Positions 7,886 to 16,073 of a DNA stretch of 18,575 nt are shown piece after piece. The stretch spans positions 1 through 18,575 of the forward strand of contig CAKUWM010000023.1 in assembly GCA_934699305.1 (NCBI GenBank), read 5' to 3'. Every line of letters starts with the position of its first letter. Positions within the stretch are counted from its first letter, which is position 1. Made by a program: the position numbers and the translations under genes. A model generated the notes under the pieces. It did no database searches, was not told where the DNA came from, and saw only the letters and a program-made list of their open reading frames with translations. The DNA is from an uncultured Saprospiraceae bacterium (lineage in GTDB: Bacteria > Bacteroidota > Bacteroidia > Chitinophagales > Saprospiraceae).

Positions 7886-8241
7886 GTTTTAATTTTTTGA
7901 ATAATTTATGATAAATAATTGATATTCTTGTGTTTAATAAAATAATCTTCAACCCAAATCCTATATACCTGTATTATTAAGACGGTGAAGTTTAAAGGAG
8001 GTAACGTCAAATTAATCATTATCTATTTTTACGTTTTACATACGTTAAATCCAATTGATCCACTTTACTTCTTCGAATTTTAAAAAACATAAAAATACTT
8101 TTTTTACACAACCAAATGTCACAAAGAAACAAAACTATTGGTTGAATTGTTTCTCTCTATTGATACAAATTACCAATATATCATAGAAAAAAATAAGATT
8201 TGTCAAATTAGGAATCAACCACAATTGCGCAAAAAGTTGAT
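7886..8241. other. AT-rich divergent intergenic region
   Basis: This stretch separates the leftward coiled-coil gene from rightward mutL. I see no gene. TAGTTTTG on the minus strand (8137-8130) fits the -7 consensus and could serve the coiled-coil gene with a leader of about 240 bases, but no -33 element is in place. A Shine-Dalgarno-like AAAGGAGGT at 7994-8002 is not followed by a start codon. Confidence 0.4.
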
Positions 8242-8249
8242 TACCTTTG
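8242..8249 (+). promoter_or_regulatory. -7 box of the mutL promoter
   Basis: TACCTTTG matches TAnnTTTG exactly and lies 24 bases ahead of the mutL ATG. A TTG at 8225-8227 is only 14 bases upstream, too close for a normal -33 element. The box overlaps the TTG that would otherwise serve as a longer mutL start, which supports the shorter start. Confidence 0.5.
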
Positions 8250-8273
8250 GACTCGAATATTGAAAAATTGAAT

Positions 8274-10127
8274 ATGTCTGACTGTATAAAATTACTTCCC
8301 GATGTTCTGGCAAATCAGATTGCTGCCGGTGAAGTCGTGCAGCGCCCGGCATCTGTCGTGAAGGAATTGATGGAAAATGCCATCGATGCGGGATCGACTC
8401 AGATTAGTTTGATTTTAAAAGACGGAGGCAAGACGTTAATAACCATCATAGATAATGGCATAGGCATGTCACCCATGGATGCCCGTATGAGCTTTGAGCG
8501 TCATGCCACCTCTAAATTATCCAGCGCCCGCGACCTTTTTGCCATTAAAACCATGGGATTCAGAGGCGAAGCTTTGGCTTCCATCGCCGCTGTCGCTCAA
8601 GTTGAAATGACGACCAAACGACACGATGATGAAGTAGCCACACATATCATCAATGAAGGGAATAAAGTAGTATCTCAGGAAGCGGTCCAAGCTCAGGCCG
8701 GGACAACAATAGCTGTCAGAAACTTATTTTTCAATATTCCTGCACGTCGAAACTTTTTAAAATCCAACGATGTTGAAAAAAAACACGCCTATGAGGAATT
8801 TATCCGACTGGCACTATCTCACCCTGAAATCAGGTTTCAACTGGTGTATAATGACGAATTGGTTTACCTCTTAGACAAGTCTTCATTGAAGCAAAGAGTC
8901 ACCAACATGTTTAAAAATGATATAGAGAAACGGCTATTGTCTGTTGAAGAAGATACCGAAAAGCTCAAAATATATGGCGTCATAGGCACGCCACAACAAA
9001 TAAAAAAAACAAGAGGAGATCAGTATTTATTTGTCAATCACAGATTTATTAAAAGTAACTTACTCAATCATGCAATAACATCGGCGTATGAAAGGATCAT
9101 CCCACCGGCACACTTTCCATTTTATGTTTTGTTTTTGGAAATAGATCCGGGTTCAATTGATGTCAACGTTCATCCGACTAAACAAGAGATAAAATTTGAC
9201 GATGAACATTTAATCTACACTTATCTCAAATCGGCTGTGAAACATGCGCTTTCATTTAACCTCGTCACACCCTCTTTCGATTTCGAAAAAGATGAAGAGT
9301 TGTCGAGGGCATGGAACAATGAAACATCAGGCAGACCACATATTCCGCAATCACATAATCCCAGCCCACCGAGGGATAACTATCGGGTCCCCAATGATTT
9401 TTATAAAGAAAATTCCGGCAGATGGAAAGATTTGTATGAAAATATAACCGTCAATCACACAACTGAAACGCCCTTACATCAATCATTGGTCTTTAGTAGT
9501 CAGATGGATAATGACAATGATAACGAAGATGAATTGACAGAAACCGAAGATAACAATCTCATCAACGTCATACAACTTCATAAGTCTTTCATTATCTTAC
9601 AAGTAAAATCAGGCATGATGATCATAGATCAACATAATGCTCACCATCGCATCTTATTTGAAAGGTATTATAAAAATACAGTTCAGGCAAAGGCGATTAC
9701 TCAAACCAGCTTGTTTCCGGAAGTCCTTACCTTCGATACCATGAGAGCTGAAATGCTTTTGACAATAATGGACAAATTAATTTCGGTCGGCTTTGATATT
9801 GAAATAAGGGATGGTTGTGATTATATCATACATGGATTCCCTTCTTTTTTAGAAGAAGGAACTGACCTAAAATCCTGGTTTGAAGAAGTATTGGATATGC
9901 TGCATCAGGAAGTAGAAGTAGAGTTTGATATTCATCATACCATGGCTTTAGCGTATGCCAATAAAAATGCCATTTCAAGGGGCAAAGAACTAAAACAACA
10001 AGAAATGTCAAATCTCATTGACCAATTATTTGCTTGTGATGAGCCCAACTATGATGAAAGGGGGAACTCATGCTTTGGCACTTGTTCCATTTCGGAAATA
10101 GAAAATATAATAAAAATTAAAATATGA
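8274..10127 (+). CDS. mutL: DNA mismatch repair protein MutL
   Basis: MutL couples mismatch recognition by MutS to strand removal. The N-terminal GHKL ATPase is complete: ELMENAIDAG (31-40) with the ATP-hydrolysing Glu, DNGIGM (60-65) and GFRGEAL (95-101). An acidic, low-complexity linker precedes the C-terminal dimerisation domain. There the endonuclease motif DQHA(X)2E(X)4E reads DQHNAHHRILFE (452-463): Asp, Gln, His and the last Glu remain, but the middle Glu is His458. The C-terminal CPHGRP-type Cys motif is also missing, with CFGTCS at 600-605 in its place. The start is ATG 8274 (617 residues), which puts the conserved NQIAAGEV at residues 14-21; a TTG nine codons upstream lies in the -7 box. 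The stop overlaps the next gene as ATGA. Confidence 0.96.
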   Translation: MSDCIKLLPDVLANQIAAGEVVQRPASVVKELMENAIDAGSTQISLILKDGGKTLITIIDNGIGMSPMDARMSFERHATSKLSSARDLFAIKTMGFRGEALASIAAVAQVEMTTKRHDDEVATHIINEGNKVVSQEAVQAQAGTTIAVRNLFFNIPARRNFLKSNDVEKKHAYEEFIRLALSHPEIRFQLVYNDELVYLLDKSSLKQRVTNMFKNDIEKRLLSVEEDTEKLKIYGVIGTPQQIKKTRGDQYLFVNHRFIKSNLLNHAITSAYERIIPPAHFPFYVLFLEIDPGSIDVNVHPTKQEIKFDDEHLIYTYLKSAVKHALSFNLVTPSFDFEKDEELSRAWNNETSGRPHIPQSHNPSPPRDNYRVPNDFYKENSGRWKDLYENITVNHTTETPLHQSLVFSSQMDNDNDNEDELTETEDNNLINVIQLHKSFIILQVKSGMMIIDQHNAHHRILFERYYKNTVQAKAITQTSLFPEVLTFDTMRAEMLLTIMDKLISVGFDIEIRDGCDYIIHGFPSFLEEGTDLKSWFEEVLDMLHQEVEVEFDIHHTMALAYANKNAISRGKELKQQEMSNLIDQLFACDEPNYDERGNSCFGTCSISEIENIIKIKI

Positions 10128-10732
10128 TTCGAATTACAAATGTTGTCAAACAACTCATTATACTCAATGCAATAGTATTTGTCATATTAAGCTTTTCCCC
10201 ACCCCAATATAAGGAAATGCTTTGTCTGTTTTTCCCGACTTCACCGGAATTTCGGTTTTGGCAACCATTGAGCCACATGTTTAACCACGCCAACATAAGT
10301 CATATCTTTTTCAACATGTTCGGGTTGTTTATGTTTGGATCTTTGTTGGAGAGTGTGTGGGGAGAAGGCAAGTTTCTTCGTTTTTACTTATTATGTGGCA
10401 TTGGAGCATTTGTAGCACAGTGGATTTTCTGGTATTTTACCTCTGATTATTTAGGTATGGTCAGGATGTTAGGAGCATCTGGAGCTGTAAGCGGCTGCCT
10501 CATCGGGGTGGCTATGTTGGCACCCAATATGACTGTCATGTTACTCATTCCGCCCATACCTATCAAGATGAAGTACTTAGCATTGCTTTACTTTGTAATA
10601 GACTTATTTATGGGCTTCGGACAAGTCGGCAATGTCGCCAATTTTGCACATATTGGTGGTGCATTGACCGGACTTGCAATATGTGATTATTGGAAGACAA
10701 AAGGTTTATTGCATCAAAGAGGACATAATTAA
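10124..10732 (+). CDS. Rhomboid-family intramembrane serine protease (apparently active)
   Basis: Rhomboids cleave transmembrane segments within the lipid bilayer using a Ser-His dyad. Ser119 in GASG (117-120) and His176 in AHIGG are both present. So is the HANISHIFFNM block (55-65), which carries the conserved His and Asn of the second helix. Multiple hydrophobic segments fit a six-helix core. The length of 202 residues is compact, with almost no extra domains. The ATG overlaps the mutL stop by 4 bases, so translation is likely coupled, though no functional link to mismatch repair follows. Substrates cannot be guessed from the sequence. Confidence 0.92.
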   Translation: MIRITNVVKQLIILNAIVFVILSFSPPQYKEMLCLFFPTSPEFRFWQPLSHMFNHANISHIFFNMFGLFMFGSLLESVWGEGKFLRFYLLCGIGAFVAQWIFWYFTSDYLGMVRMLGASGAVSGCLIGVAMLAPNMTVMLLIPPIPIKMKYLALLYFVIDLFMGFGQVGNVANFAHIGGALTGLAICDYWKTKGLLHQRGHN

Positions 10733-10817
10733 TAAAAAACTAAGGCCTCTTTGAGTTTTGCGGGATATACAAGCAGGAGTTATTATCAATTATCGTTATA
10801 AAATTCCAAATAAATCA

Positions 10818-10848
10818 TTTGGATATTCCATTTTCTGCATTATATTTA
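10818..10848 (+). promoter_or_regulatory. Candidate promoter for the second rhomboid gene
   Basis: TTTG at 10818-10821 is followed after 19 bases by TATATTTA (10841-10848), one base from TAnnTTTG. The spacing is right. The ATG at 10853 is so close that the transcript would be almost leaderless. The site lies in the 120-base gap between the two rhomboid genes and could start a rhomboid-EEP-truB transcript. Confidence 0.42.
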
Positions 10849-10852
10849 TAAT

Positions 10853-11755
10853 ATGTTTGATTCGATAATAAAGGATATAAAATATGAGCTAAACAGGGGC
10901 AATATGGTCACAAAGATCATATTAATCAATATTTGTGTATTTCTCGTTCTACTTTTTTCAAAAGTAATGCTGGTAGCATTATCAGGTGGCGATGAGACCA
11001 TGTACAATCACCTGATATCATGGGTCACTTTGTCTGATATCAAGCATCTCGCATATCAACCTTGGACCATTGTCACTTATAGCTTAATCCATCCGAGCAT
11101 TTGGCAGATACTATTTAATATGTTACTGCTGTATTGGTTTGGGCAGATCGCCGGCGACCTCATCGGCGACCGTCGCATCCTTCCAATATATACTTATGGC
11201 GCTATTTTGGGTGGTTTTCTTGCCGTCATCATTAGTTCACTTATACCGGGATTTCAACCGGGACACTTTATGATTATGGGTGCAACCGCACCGGTGATGT
11301 CAATAATTGTAGCGGCAGCCACATTGGCGCCTGAATATTCGATGAGGCTTGTTCTTATAGGCAATGTCAGAATAAAATTTATCGCAATGGTTTTGATACT
11401 TATCCAAATCCTTGGAATAGCGTCAAAGGTCGTTGCTGGTGGGGCATTGGCAGGTTTGGGTGGTGCAGCAACCGGATTCCTCTTTATCATATTATTGCGA
11501 AGAGGTATCGACTTATCGGCTATCTTTCATAGATACAGCAGATCAAAGCCTATCATCAGAAGGAAACCTAATAAGAAATCCAAGATAGTCAGCATCTTTG
11601 ACTCTGTTAAAAAATATGAATCTTCTTCCAACCGACAACAAAGTATCCCAAATGAACAACGATTGGATAGCATTTTGGAGAAAATTAAAAAAAATGGGAA
11701 AAACAGTCTAAACCAAGACGAAATAGATTTTTTGGACAAGATAAGTAAGCAATAG
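10853..11755 (+). CDS. Rhomboid-like membrane protein lacking the catalytic dyad (pseudoprotease)
   Basis: The fold is clearly rhomboid: hydrophobic segments in the right order, LFNMLLLYWFG at about 87-97 and the small-residue-rich last helix. The active site is gone. The GxSG motif reads GATA (143-146), with Thr145 for the Ser. The HxGG motif reads LGG, with Leu202 for the His. The second His of the HxxxxHxxxN block is Gln85. An unusual C-terminal cytoplasmic tail (about 225-300) has a basic stretch and ends in LDSILEKIKKNGKNSL and EIDFLDKISK, a short domain often seen after Bacteroidota rhomboids. The gene is intact, so this is a pseudoenzyme rather than a pseudogene. It may bind membrane substrates or modulate the active rhomboid encoded just upstream, but this is inference. 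The stop is one base from the next start. Confidence 0.88.
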   Translation: MFDSIIKDIKYELNRGNMVTKIILINICVFLVLLFSKVMLVALSGGDETMYNHLISWVTLSDIKHLAYQPWTIVTYSLIHPSIWQILFNMLLLYWFGQIAGDLIGDRRILPIYTYGAILGGFLAVIISSLIPGFQPGHFMIMGATAPVMSIIVAAATLAPEYSMRLVLIGNVRIKFIAMVLILIQILGIASKVVAGGALAGLGGAATGFLFIILLRRGIDLSAIFHRYSRSKPIIRRKPNKKSKIVSIFDSVKKYESSSNRQQSIPNEQRLDSILEKIKKNGKNSLNQDEIDFLDKISKQ

Positions 11756-11756
11756 A

Positions 11757-12827
11757 TTGAGAGCTATCAGAACCATATTCATCATAACCAATATTCTGGC
11801 TGCTTTGCTCCTGGCTTTGTCTTATTTTTCGCCCGTCATAAATCCTTATAACCACTGGATTTTCGGACTTCTCGGCTTACTTTACCCTTTTTTCGTCTTT
11901 ATAAATCTTTTCTATGTCACCTTTTGGGTTTTTAGAAAAAAATGGTGGTTTGTCCTATCCCTTTCTACTTTATTATTGGGATGGAGCTCATTTAGCGGGA
12001 TAATTGGACTGAAATTACCCTCCTATGAGCAAGATAATGACAAAACCATCCGAGTTATGTCATACAATATCAGAGCATTATCCAAACTAACCTCCTATCC
12101 TACTCGTAGCATCAAAGAAAATCGGGAAAAGTTTGCATTTTTTATGGAAGAAAATAAGCTTCCACACGTCCTTTGCATCCAAGAAAGTACCAACCCTAAC
12201 TTGAAATGGTTCAAGTCCACCCTCGCTTATCCTTATACTTGCAGATACCCCGGAAACAATAGCAATACGGCTATTTTGAGTGTTTTTCCAATAGAGCAGA
12301 GTGGTAAAGTACCCTTTGATAAAGGAAATGGGGATTGTGTGTGGGCAGATATTAATTTTAACGGAACTATAATCCGCTTTTATAGCGCTCATCTTCATTC
12401 CAACACCATCAGCCTTCAAGCAGACACATTGGTTGCACTCAACAAATTAGAAAAAGAGGAAACGTATAAAGGTATCAAAAGCATGTTTTATAAGTATAAA
12501 ATGGCAACCAGAATCCGGTATCAGCAGGCACTAAAAATAAAAAAACACGCGCACAGCTCACCTTATCCTGTTGTGCTGTGTGGGGATTTCAATGATACTC
12601 CGCAATCCTTCATCTACCACATATTGTCGGAAGGACTATTGGATGCTTTCAAAGAAAGAGGCATAGGCTTTGGTACAACATGGGCAGGTAATCTCCCCGG
12701 ATTAAAAATCGACTACATCTTAGTGGATCCATCTATTACGGTCTTTAGTCACGACATCTATCGAAGACAATTCTCCGACCACTACCCTGTCACAGCGACA
12801 TTATTTTTTAACAAACCTAAAAAATAA
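11757..12827 (+). CDS. Membrane-anchored endonuclease/exonuclease/phosphatase-family protein
   Basis: The N-terminus has about three hydrophobic segments (roughly 5-25, 33-58 and 64-84), which would anchor it in the inner membrane. From about residue 97 a complete EEP domain follows. It has VMSYNIRAL (Asn104), CIQES (Glu143), a His at 212, GDFND (Asp277, Asn279) and SDHYP (Asp341, His342), the metal and catalytic set of the superfamily. The substrate could be a nucleic acid, an inositol phosphate or a sphingolipid and cannot be told apart here. The start is TTG, one base after the rhomboid stop; an in-frame stop lies five codons upstream and no ATG occurs before the EEP domain. The tight junction suggests translation by reinitiation. 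This gene follows the rhomboid pair in many Bacteroidota. Confidence 0.85.
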   Translation: MRAIRTIFIITNILAALLLALSYFSPVINPYNHWIFGLLGLLYPFFVFINLFYVTFWVFRKKWWFVLSLSTLLLGWSSFSGIIGLKLPSYEQDNDKTIRVMSYNIRALSKLTSYPTRSIKENREKFAFFMEENKLPHVLCIQESTNPNLKWFKSTLAYPYTCRYPGNNSNTAILSVFPIEQSGKVPFDKGNGDCVWADINFNGTIIRFYSAHLHSNTISLQADTLVALNKLEKEETYKGIKSMFYKYKMATRIRYQQALKIKKHAHSSPYPVVLCGDFNDTPQSFIYHILSEGLLDAFKERGIGFGTTWAGNLPGLKIDYILVDPSITVFSHDIYRRQFSDHYPVTATLFFNKPKK

Positions 12828-12838
12828 CCTGCACTCTC

Positions 12839-13606
12839 ATGCACACAACTACATTAGATTCCTTGCCCACTCAATTGGAAGCTTACCAAGAAGGTGTTTT
12901 ACTTCTCATAGACAAGCCTCTTGAATGGACTTCTTTTGATGTGGTCAACAGAATCAGGATAGCCTTGTGCAAACATTTTGGAATAAAAAAATTGAAAGTC
13001 GGACACGCCGGCACTCTTGACCCGCTGGCTTCCGGCCTCCTTATACTATGTATTGGGAAATATACAAAGAATATTGACCTCATTCAAGCACAAGAAAAAA
13101 TCTATACAGGTACTATCAAAATAGGTGCCACTACGCCAACTTACGACATGGAAAGTGAAGTAGATCAGACCTTTCCGATCGAACATATTGACAAAGAAAC
13201 CATTCAAAACGTTAAAAATCGGTTCATTGGCTCAATCCTTCAGCTCCCACCCATTTTTAGTGCTATTAAAAAAGATGGAAAACGGTCTTACGAATTGGCA
13301 CGGCAAGGTATAGACAGCCAATTGGAAGCCAGGCCCATTGAAATAAAAAGTCTAACCTTAGACGATAGCCAATGGCCCGACTTACACTTCGAAACTACCT
13401 GTTCCAAAGGTACGTATATCCGGTCTTTAGCCCACGATATAGGCAAAGCCCTCGGAAGTGGTGGATATCTTACAGCCCTAAGACGAACCGGTATCGGCAA
13501 CTATTCCGTCAATGATGCAATCAGGTTGGATGATTTTTTATCTAAATACACCCAAAACAATCTCCATACTACGGAAATTGCAAGGCGAAAGTTTTTAAAA
13601 TCATGA
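12839..13606 (+). CDS. truB: tRNA pseudouridine-55 synthase (TruB)
   Basis: TruB converts U55 in the T-loop of nearly all tRNAs to pseudouridine. The N-terminal LLIDKPLEWTSFDVV and KVGHAGTLDPLASGLL blocks are present, and Asp61 in GTLDPLA is the catalytic nucleophile. Further family blocks are QLPPIFSAIKKDGKRSYELAR (about 135-155) and the Lys-Gly-Thr-Tyr-Ile-Arg segment at 190-195. The length of 255 residues is shorter than the E. coli enzyme because the C-terminal region is reduced. The ATG lies 11 bases after the preceding stop, so it shares a transcript with the EEP-family gene. Confidence 0.95.
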   Translation: MHTTTLDSLPTQLEAYQEGVLLLIDKPLEWTSFDVVNRIRIALCKHFGIKKLKVGHAGTLDPLASGLLILCIGKYTKNIDLIQAQEKIYTGTIKIGATTPTYDMESEVDQTFPIEHIDKETIQNVKNRFIGSILQLPPIFSAIKKDGKRSYELARQGIDSQLEARPIEIKSLTLDDSQWPDLHFETTCSKGTYIRSLAHDIGKALGSGGYLTALRRTGIGNYSVNDAIRLDDFLSKYTQNNLHTTEIARRKFLKS

Positions 13607-13931
13607 TGCCTTCTCTGTATATTTAATCAATGGTTAGAAAGGTTCAAAATCGCCTCTTACCGGACACACAGACGTCTGCAAATGACGTTTCACAATAAAA
13701 TAAACGCAATATTCGCTGATTGGTCATAAATCCTCGGAGTGAAACAAACAAGTTTTTTCGGAAATTCAAATTTGCAAATCAATCCAATTCTAACATACAT
13801 AACATTGCATTTCTATTTATTACAAATATTTATTTCTTATATCTAATAAAAAGGAAGACAAGATTGACATTCTAACGCTGCATTTTGAAATTATTTACTT
13901 ACTTTCACGGTACATTTATTTAACAACTATT
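13607..13931. other. Intergenic region after truB with weak regulatory candidates
   Basis: No gene is visible in this 325-base AT-rich stretch. A short inverted repeat, ACGTC (13672-13676) against GACGT (13684-13688) with a 7-base loop, follows truB but lacks a T run, so a terminator is doubtful. Ahead of the next gene, TACATTTA at 13911-13918 is one base from TAnnTTTG and lies 13 bases before the ATG. The nearest TTTG (13884-13887) is 23 bases upstream. It is a plausible but unproved start for the right-hand operon. Confidence 0.35.
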
Positions 13932-15134
13932 ATGGATAAGGAATTAAGAAGGCATTTCAATAAAAATTTTACTCCTGAAAAATATCAAACTTTGCTTGAT
14001 AAGGTAAATACAGGATTTGGCAAGAAGTCAACCTTTAGAATCTCAGAAACTCCTGTCTTTATCCCTGCGGATATCAGACATCAGCTAAAAGAGGCATGTG
14101 ACACCCTTACCTCCTTTCTTTTAACCGATGAATTTAAGAAAAACTGCAATAGCGCTATTTCAAAAATCGGCTTTGAAGTCCCCAATGAGAATTTGAACAC
14201 CACATTCATACAGTTTGATTTTGGCATTACCATTGACAAAAATGGAGTAATTTCTCCTAAACTCATTGAAATGCAAGGCTTCCCCTCATTATATTGTTTT
14301 CAAAACTTACTCTATGAAAGCTATATTGATGCATACGACTTACCACAAGATTTAATGCCATTTTTTGACGGACTTAATACCGAATCCTATCTTGAATATT
14401 TGAAAAAAATCATCGTCGGCGATAGTAAGCCTGAAAATGTCGTACTCTTAGAAATAGAGCCTGAAAAACAAAATACAGCCATCGACTTTTACGGAAGCCA
14501 CAGACTATTGGGTATTAAAGTATTAGACCTATGTGATCTCAAAAAAGATGGTCGTCATTTATATTATATTGAAAATGGTAAAAAAATTGACGTAGAAAAA
14601 ATATACAATCGCGTCATTTTTGACGAATTGGAAAAAAGAAAAGACCTCGTCACTGAATTCAACTTTAGAGATGAAGTGGATGTCGAATGGATAGGCCACC
14701 CCAATTGGTTCTTTAAAATCAGCAAATACACCATGCCCTTTATCCATCACAATCCGTATATTCCTGAAACCCGCTTCCTCAATACCATCAACCACCTACC
14801 GGATGACTTAGAAAACTATGTCCTAAAACCACTATTTTCATTCAGTGGCGAAGGCGTGAAGTTCAATGTAACCCGCCAGGACGTTGAACAAGTCAATGAC
14901 CCGGAGAACTGGATATTGCAGGAAAAAGTACATTATCATGCTTGCATCGAAACACCGAATCCGGACGAACCCGTAAAATTTGAAATCCGAATGATGCACA
15001 CCTGGGAGCAAGGCGCACCCAAGCCACGACTCATCAATAACCTAATCAGGATGAGTAAAGGTGAAATGATTGGAGTTAAGTACAACAAGGATAAAGACTG
15101 GATAGGCGCCAGTATCGGCTTATTCAGGGAGTAA
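13932..15134 (+). CDS. Uncharacterised protein resembling an ATP-grasp enzyme
   Basis: I do not recognise a named family. The N-terminal half contains LIEMQGFPSLYCF (111-123) and a strand-rich region resembling the pre-ATP domains of ligases. The C-terminal half looks like an ATP-grasp core. YVLKP (296-300) with Lys299 is followed by the flexible Gly/Ser loop SFSGEGV (303-309). WILQEKV (327-333) resembles the hinge, and EIR (351-353) and NNLIRMS (369-375) could hold metal and phosphate. Such enzymes join a carboxylate to an amine, thiol or similar group through an acyl phosphate. Nothing reveals the substrate. The gene ends 35 bases before the dehydratase gene in the same direction, so it may share a transcript with the ketosynthase cluster, but it could also be independent. 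The ATG start is the only reasonable one. Confidence 0.6.
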   Translation: MDKELRRHFNKNFTPEKYQTLLDKVNTGFGKKSTFRISETPVFIPADIRHQLKEACDTLTSFLLTDEFKKNCNSAISKIGFEVPNENLNTTFIQFDFGITIDKNGVISPKLIEMQGFPSLYCFQNLLYESYIDAYDLPQDLMPFFDGLNTESYLEYLKKIIVGDSKPENVVLLEIEPEKQNTAIDFYGSHRLLGIKVLDLCDLKKDGRHLYYIENGKKIDVEKIYNRVIFDELEKRKDLVTEFNFRDEVDVEWIGHPNWFFKISKYTMPFIHHNPYIPETRFLNTINHLPDDLENYVLKPLFSFSGEGVKFNVTRQDVEQVNDPENWILQEKVHYHACIETPNPDEPVKFEIRMMHTWEQGAPKPRLINNLIRMSKGEMIGVKYNKDKDWIGASIGLFRE

Positions 15135-15169
15135 GTCCCATTCCTTTTTACTCATTTCGATAAAGATAT

Positions 15170-15589
15170 ATGTTTGAAATACCTGTAGAACGATTAATAC
15201 CACAAAGAGAGCCCTTTGTCCTCGTTGATAAAATAACGAGACATGAAGACGATATGACAACTTCCTGTTTTTTTATTCCATCATCTCATCTCTTAATAGA
15301 AAACAATCGGCTTTCAGCCTATGGACTTATCGAAAATATGGCACAGTCAGCTGCACTTCGCTCAGGTTATCAGGCATATTCGGCCAACGATAAGCCTAAA
15401 GTAGGTTTTATAGGAACCATTGAAAAGGCGATTATCCACCAACTTCCTGACTCCGAACAGACCATCATCACGGAAGTCAGGCAAACCGCTCAAATCATGA
15501 ATTTTATCGTCATCGAATGCAGATCTTTCCTAAATGAAACCTTATTAGCAGAATGCTCAATGAAAATCGTGTTACAAGAGGAAGTTTAG
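15170..15589 (+). CDS. Hotdog-fold 3-hydroxyacyl-ACP dehydratase-like protein
   Basis: The protein (139 residues) has the single hotdog layout. LIPQREPFVLVDKI (9-22) matches the opening of FabZ and of the aryl-polyene dehydratase ApeP. YGLIENMAQSAA (51-62) is the central helix with Glu55, the probable catalytic acid, and KVGFIGTIEKAII (77-89) is the following strand. The FabZ catalytic His is not obvious: His40 lies at about the right distance but its surroundings (SSHLLIENN) are not the usual HFPGHFP. By context it would dehydrate 3-hydroxyacyl-ACP intermediates during polyene chain growth. An alternative is a non-catalytic hotdog subunit. The gene lies 37 bases before the thioesterase gene. 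Confidence 0.78.
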   Translation: MFEIPVERLIPQREPFVLVDKITRHEDDMTTSCFFIPSSHLLIENNRLSAYGLIENMAQSAALRSGYQAYSANDKPKVGFIGTIEKAIIHQLPDSEQTIITEVRQTAQIMNFIVIECRSFLNETLLAECSMKIVLQEEV

Positions 15590-15626
15590 GCAAAATTTCA
15601 TTAAGTTTGCCCCCTAAATTTTTGAA

Positions 15627-16061
15627 ATGTCCGGACTAACAGGAAAGACCCTGACTATAACCAACCAAATCACTGTTCGTTTTAACGAAGTCGATTCAAT
15701 GGGCATTGTATGGCATGGAAATTATATACAATATTTAGAAGATAGTCGAGAAAAATTTGGCCATATACACCATATCGACTACCTCAGTATCGCAGCCAAC
15801 GGTTTTCATGTGCCTGTAGTAGATCTCAATATAAAATATCGCAAATCCCTTAAATACGGCGATGAAGCAAATGTTATTTGTACATATTTGGACACTCAAG
15901 CAGCTAAAATAATCTTTCAGTACGAAATTTATAATATAGCGGATCAACAATTGTGCGCCACTGCGGAAACAACCCAAGTGTTTATCAATTTGAAGGGCGA
16001 GTTGCAGCTGACATTCCCACCATTTTTTCTATCCTGGAAAGAAAAATCCGGCTTACTATAA
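15627..16061 (+). CDS. Acyl-CoA/acyl-ACP thioesterase, 4-hydroxybenzoyl-CoA thioesterase family
   Basis: A second hotdog protein of 144 residues. RFNEVDSMGIVWHGNYIQYL (18-37) is the family signature, and Asp23 matches the catalytic Asp of the Pseudomonas 4-hydroxybenzoyl-CoA thioesterase. The later VDLNIKYRKSLKYGD block fits the central strands. The enzyme would hydrolyse an acyl thioester in the cytoplasm. In this setting it could release or edit ACP-bound chains. It starts 37 bases after the dehydratase-like gene and ends 12 bases before the ketosynthase, so the three are almost certainly one operon. Thioesterases of this type are regular members of aryl-polyene and flexirubin clusters. Confidence 0.87.
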   Translation: MSGLTGKTLTITNQITVRFNEVDSMGIVWHGNYIQYLEDSREKFGHIHHIDYLSIAANGFHVPVVDLNIKYRKSLKYGDEANVICTYLDTQAAKIIFQYEIYNIADQQLCATAETTQVFINLKGELQLTFPPFFLSWKEKSGLL

Positions 16062-16073
16062 GAAACGTTAAAG

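Noticed and set aside
7994..8002. AAAGGAGGT, a perfect-looking Shine-Dalgarno site
   Set aside because: No ATG, GTG or TTG follows at a usable distance on the plus strand and no frame of useful length opens there.
8247..8273. TTG start for mutL nine codons upstream
   Set aside because: The TTG is the end of the TACCTTTG -7 box and could not be transcribed. Conserved MutL sequence begins at the ATG at 8274.
13670..13677. Palindrome AGACGTCT after truB
   Set aside because: An isolated 8-base palindrome is expected by chance. The nearby ACGTC/GACGT hairpin has no T run and is not a convincing terminator.
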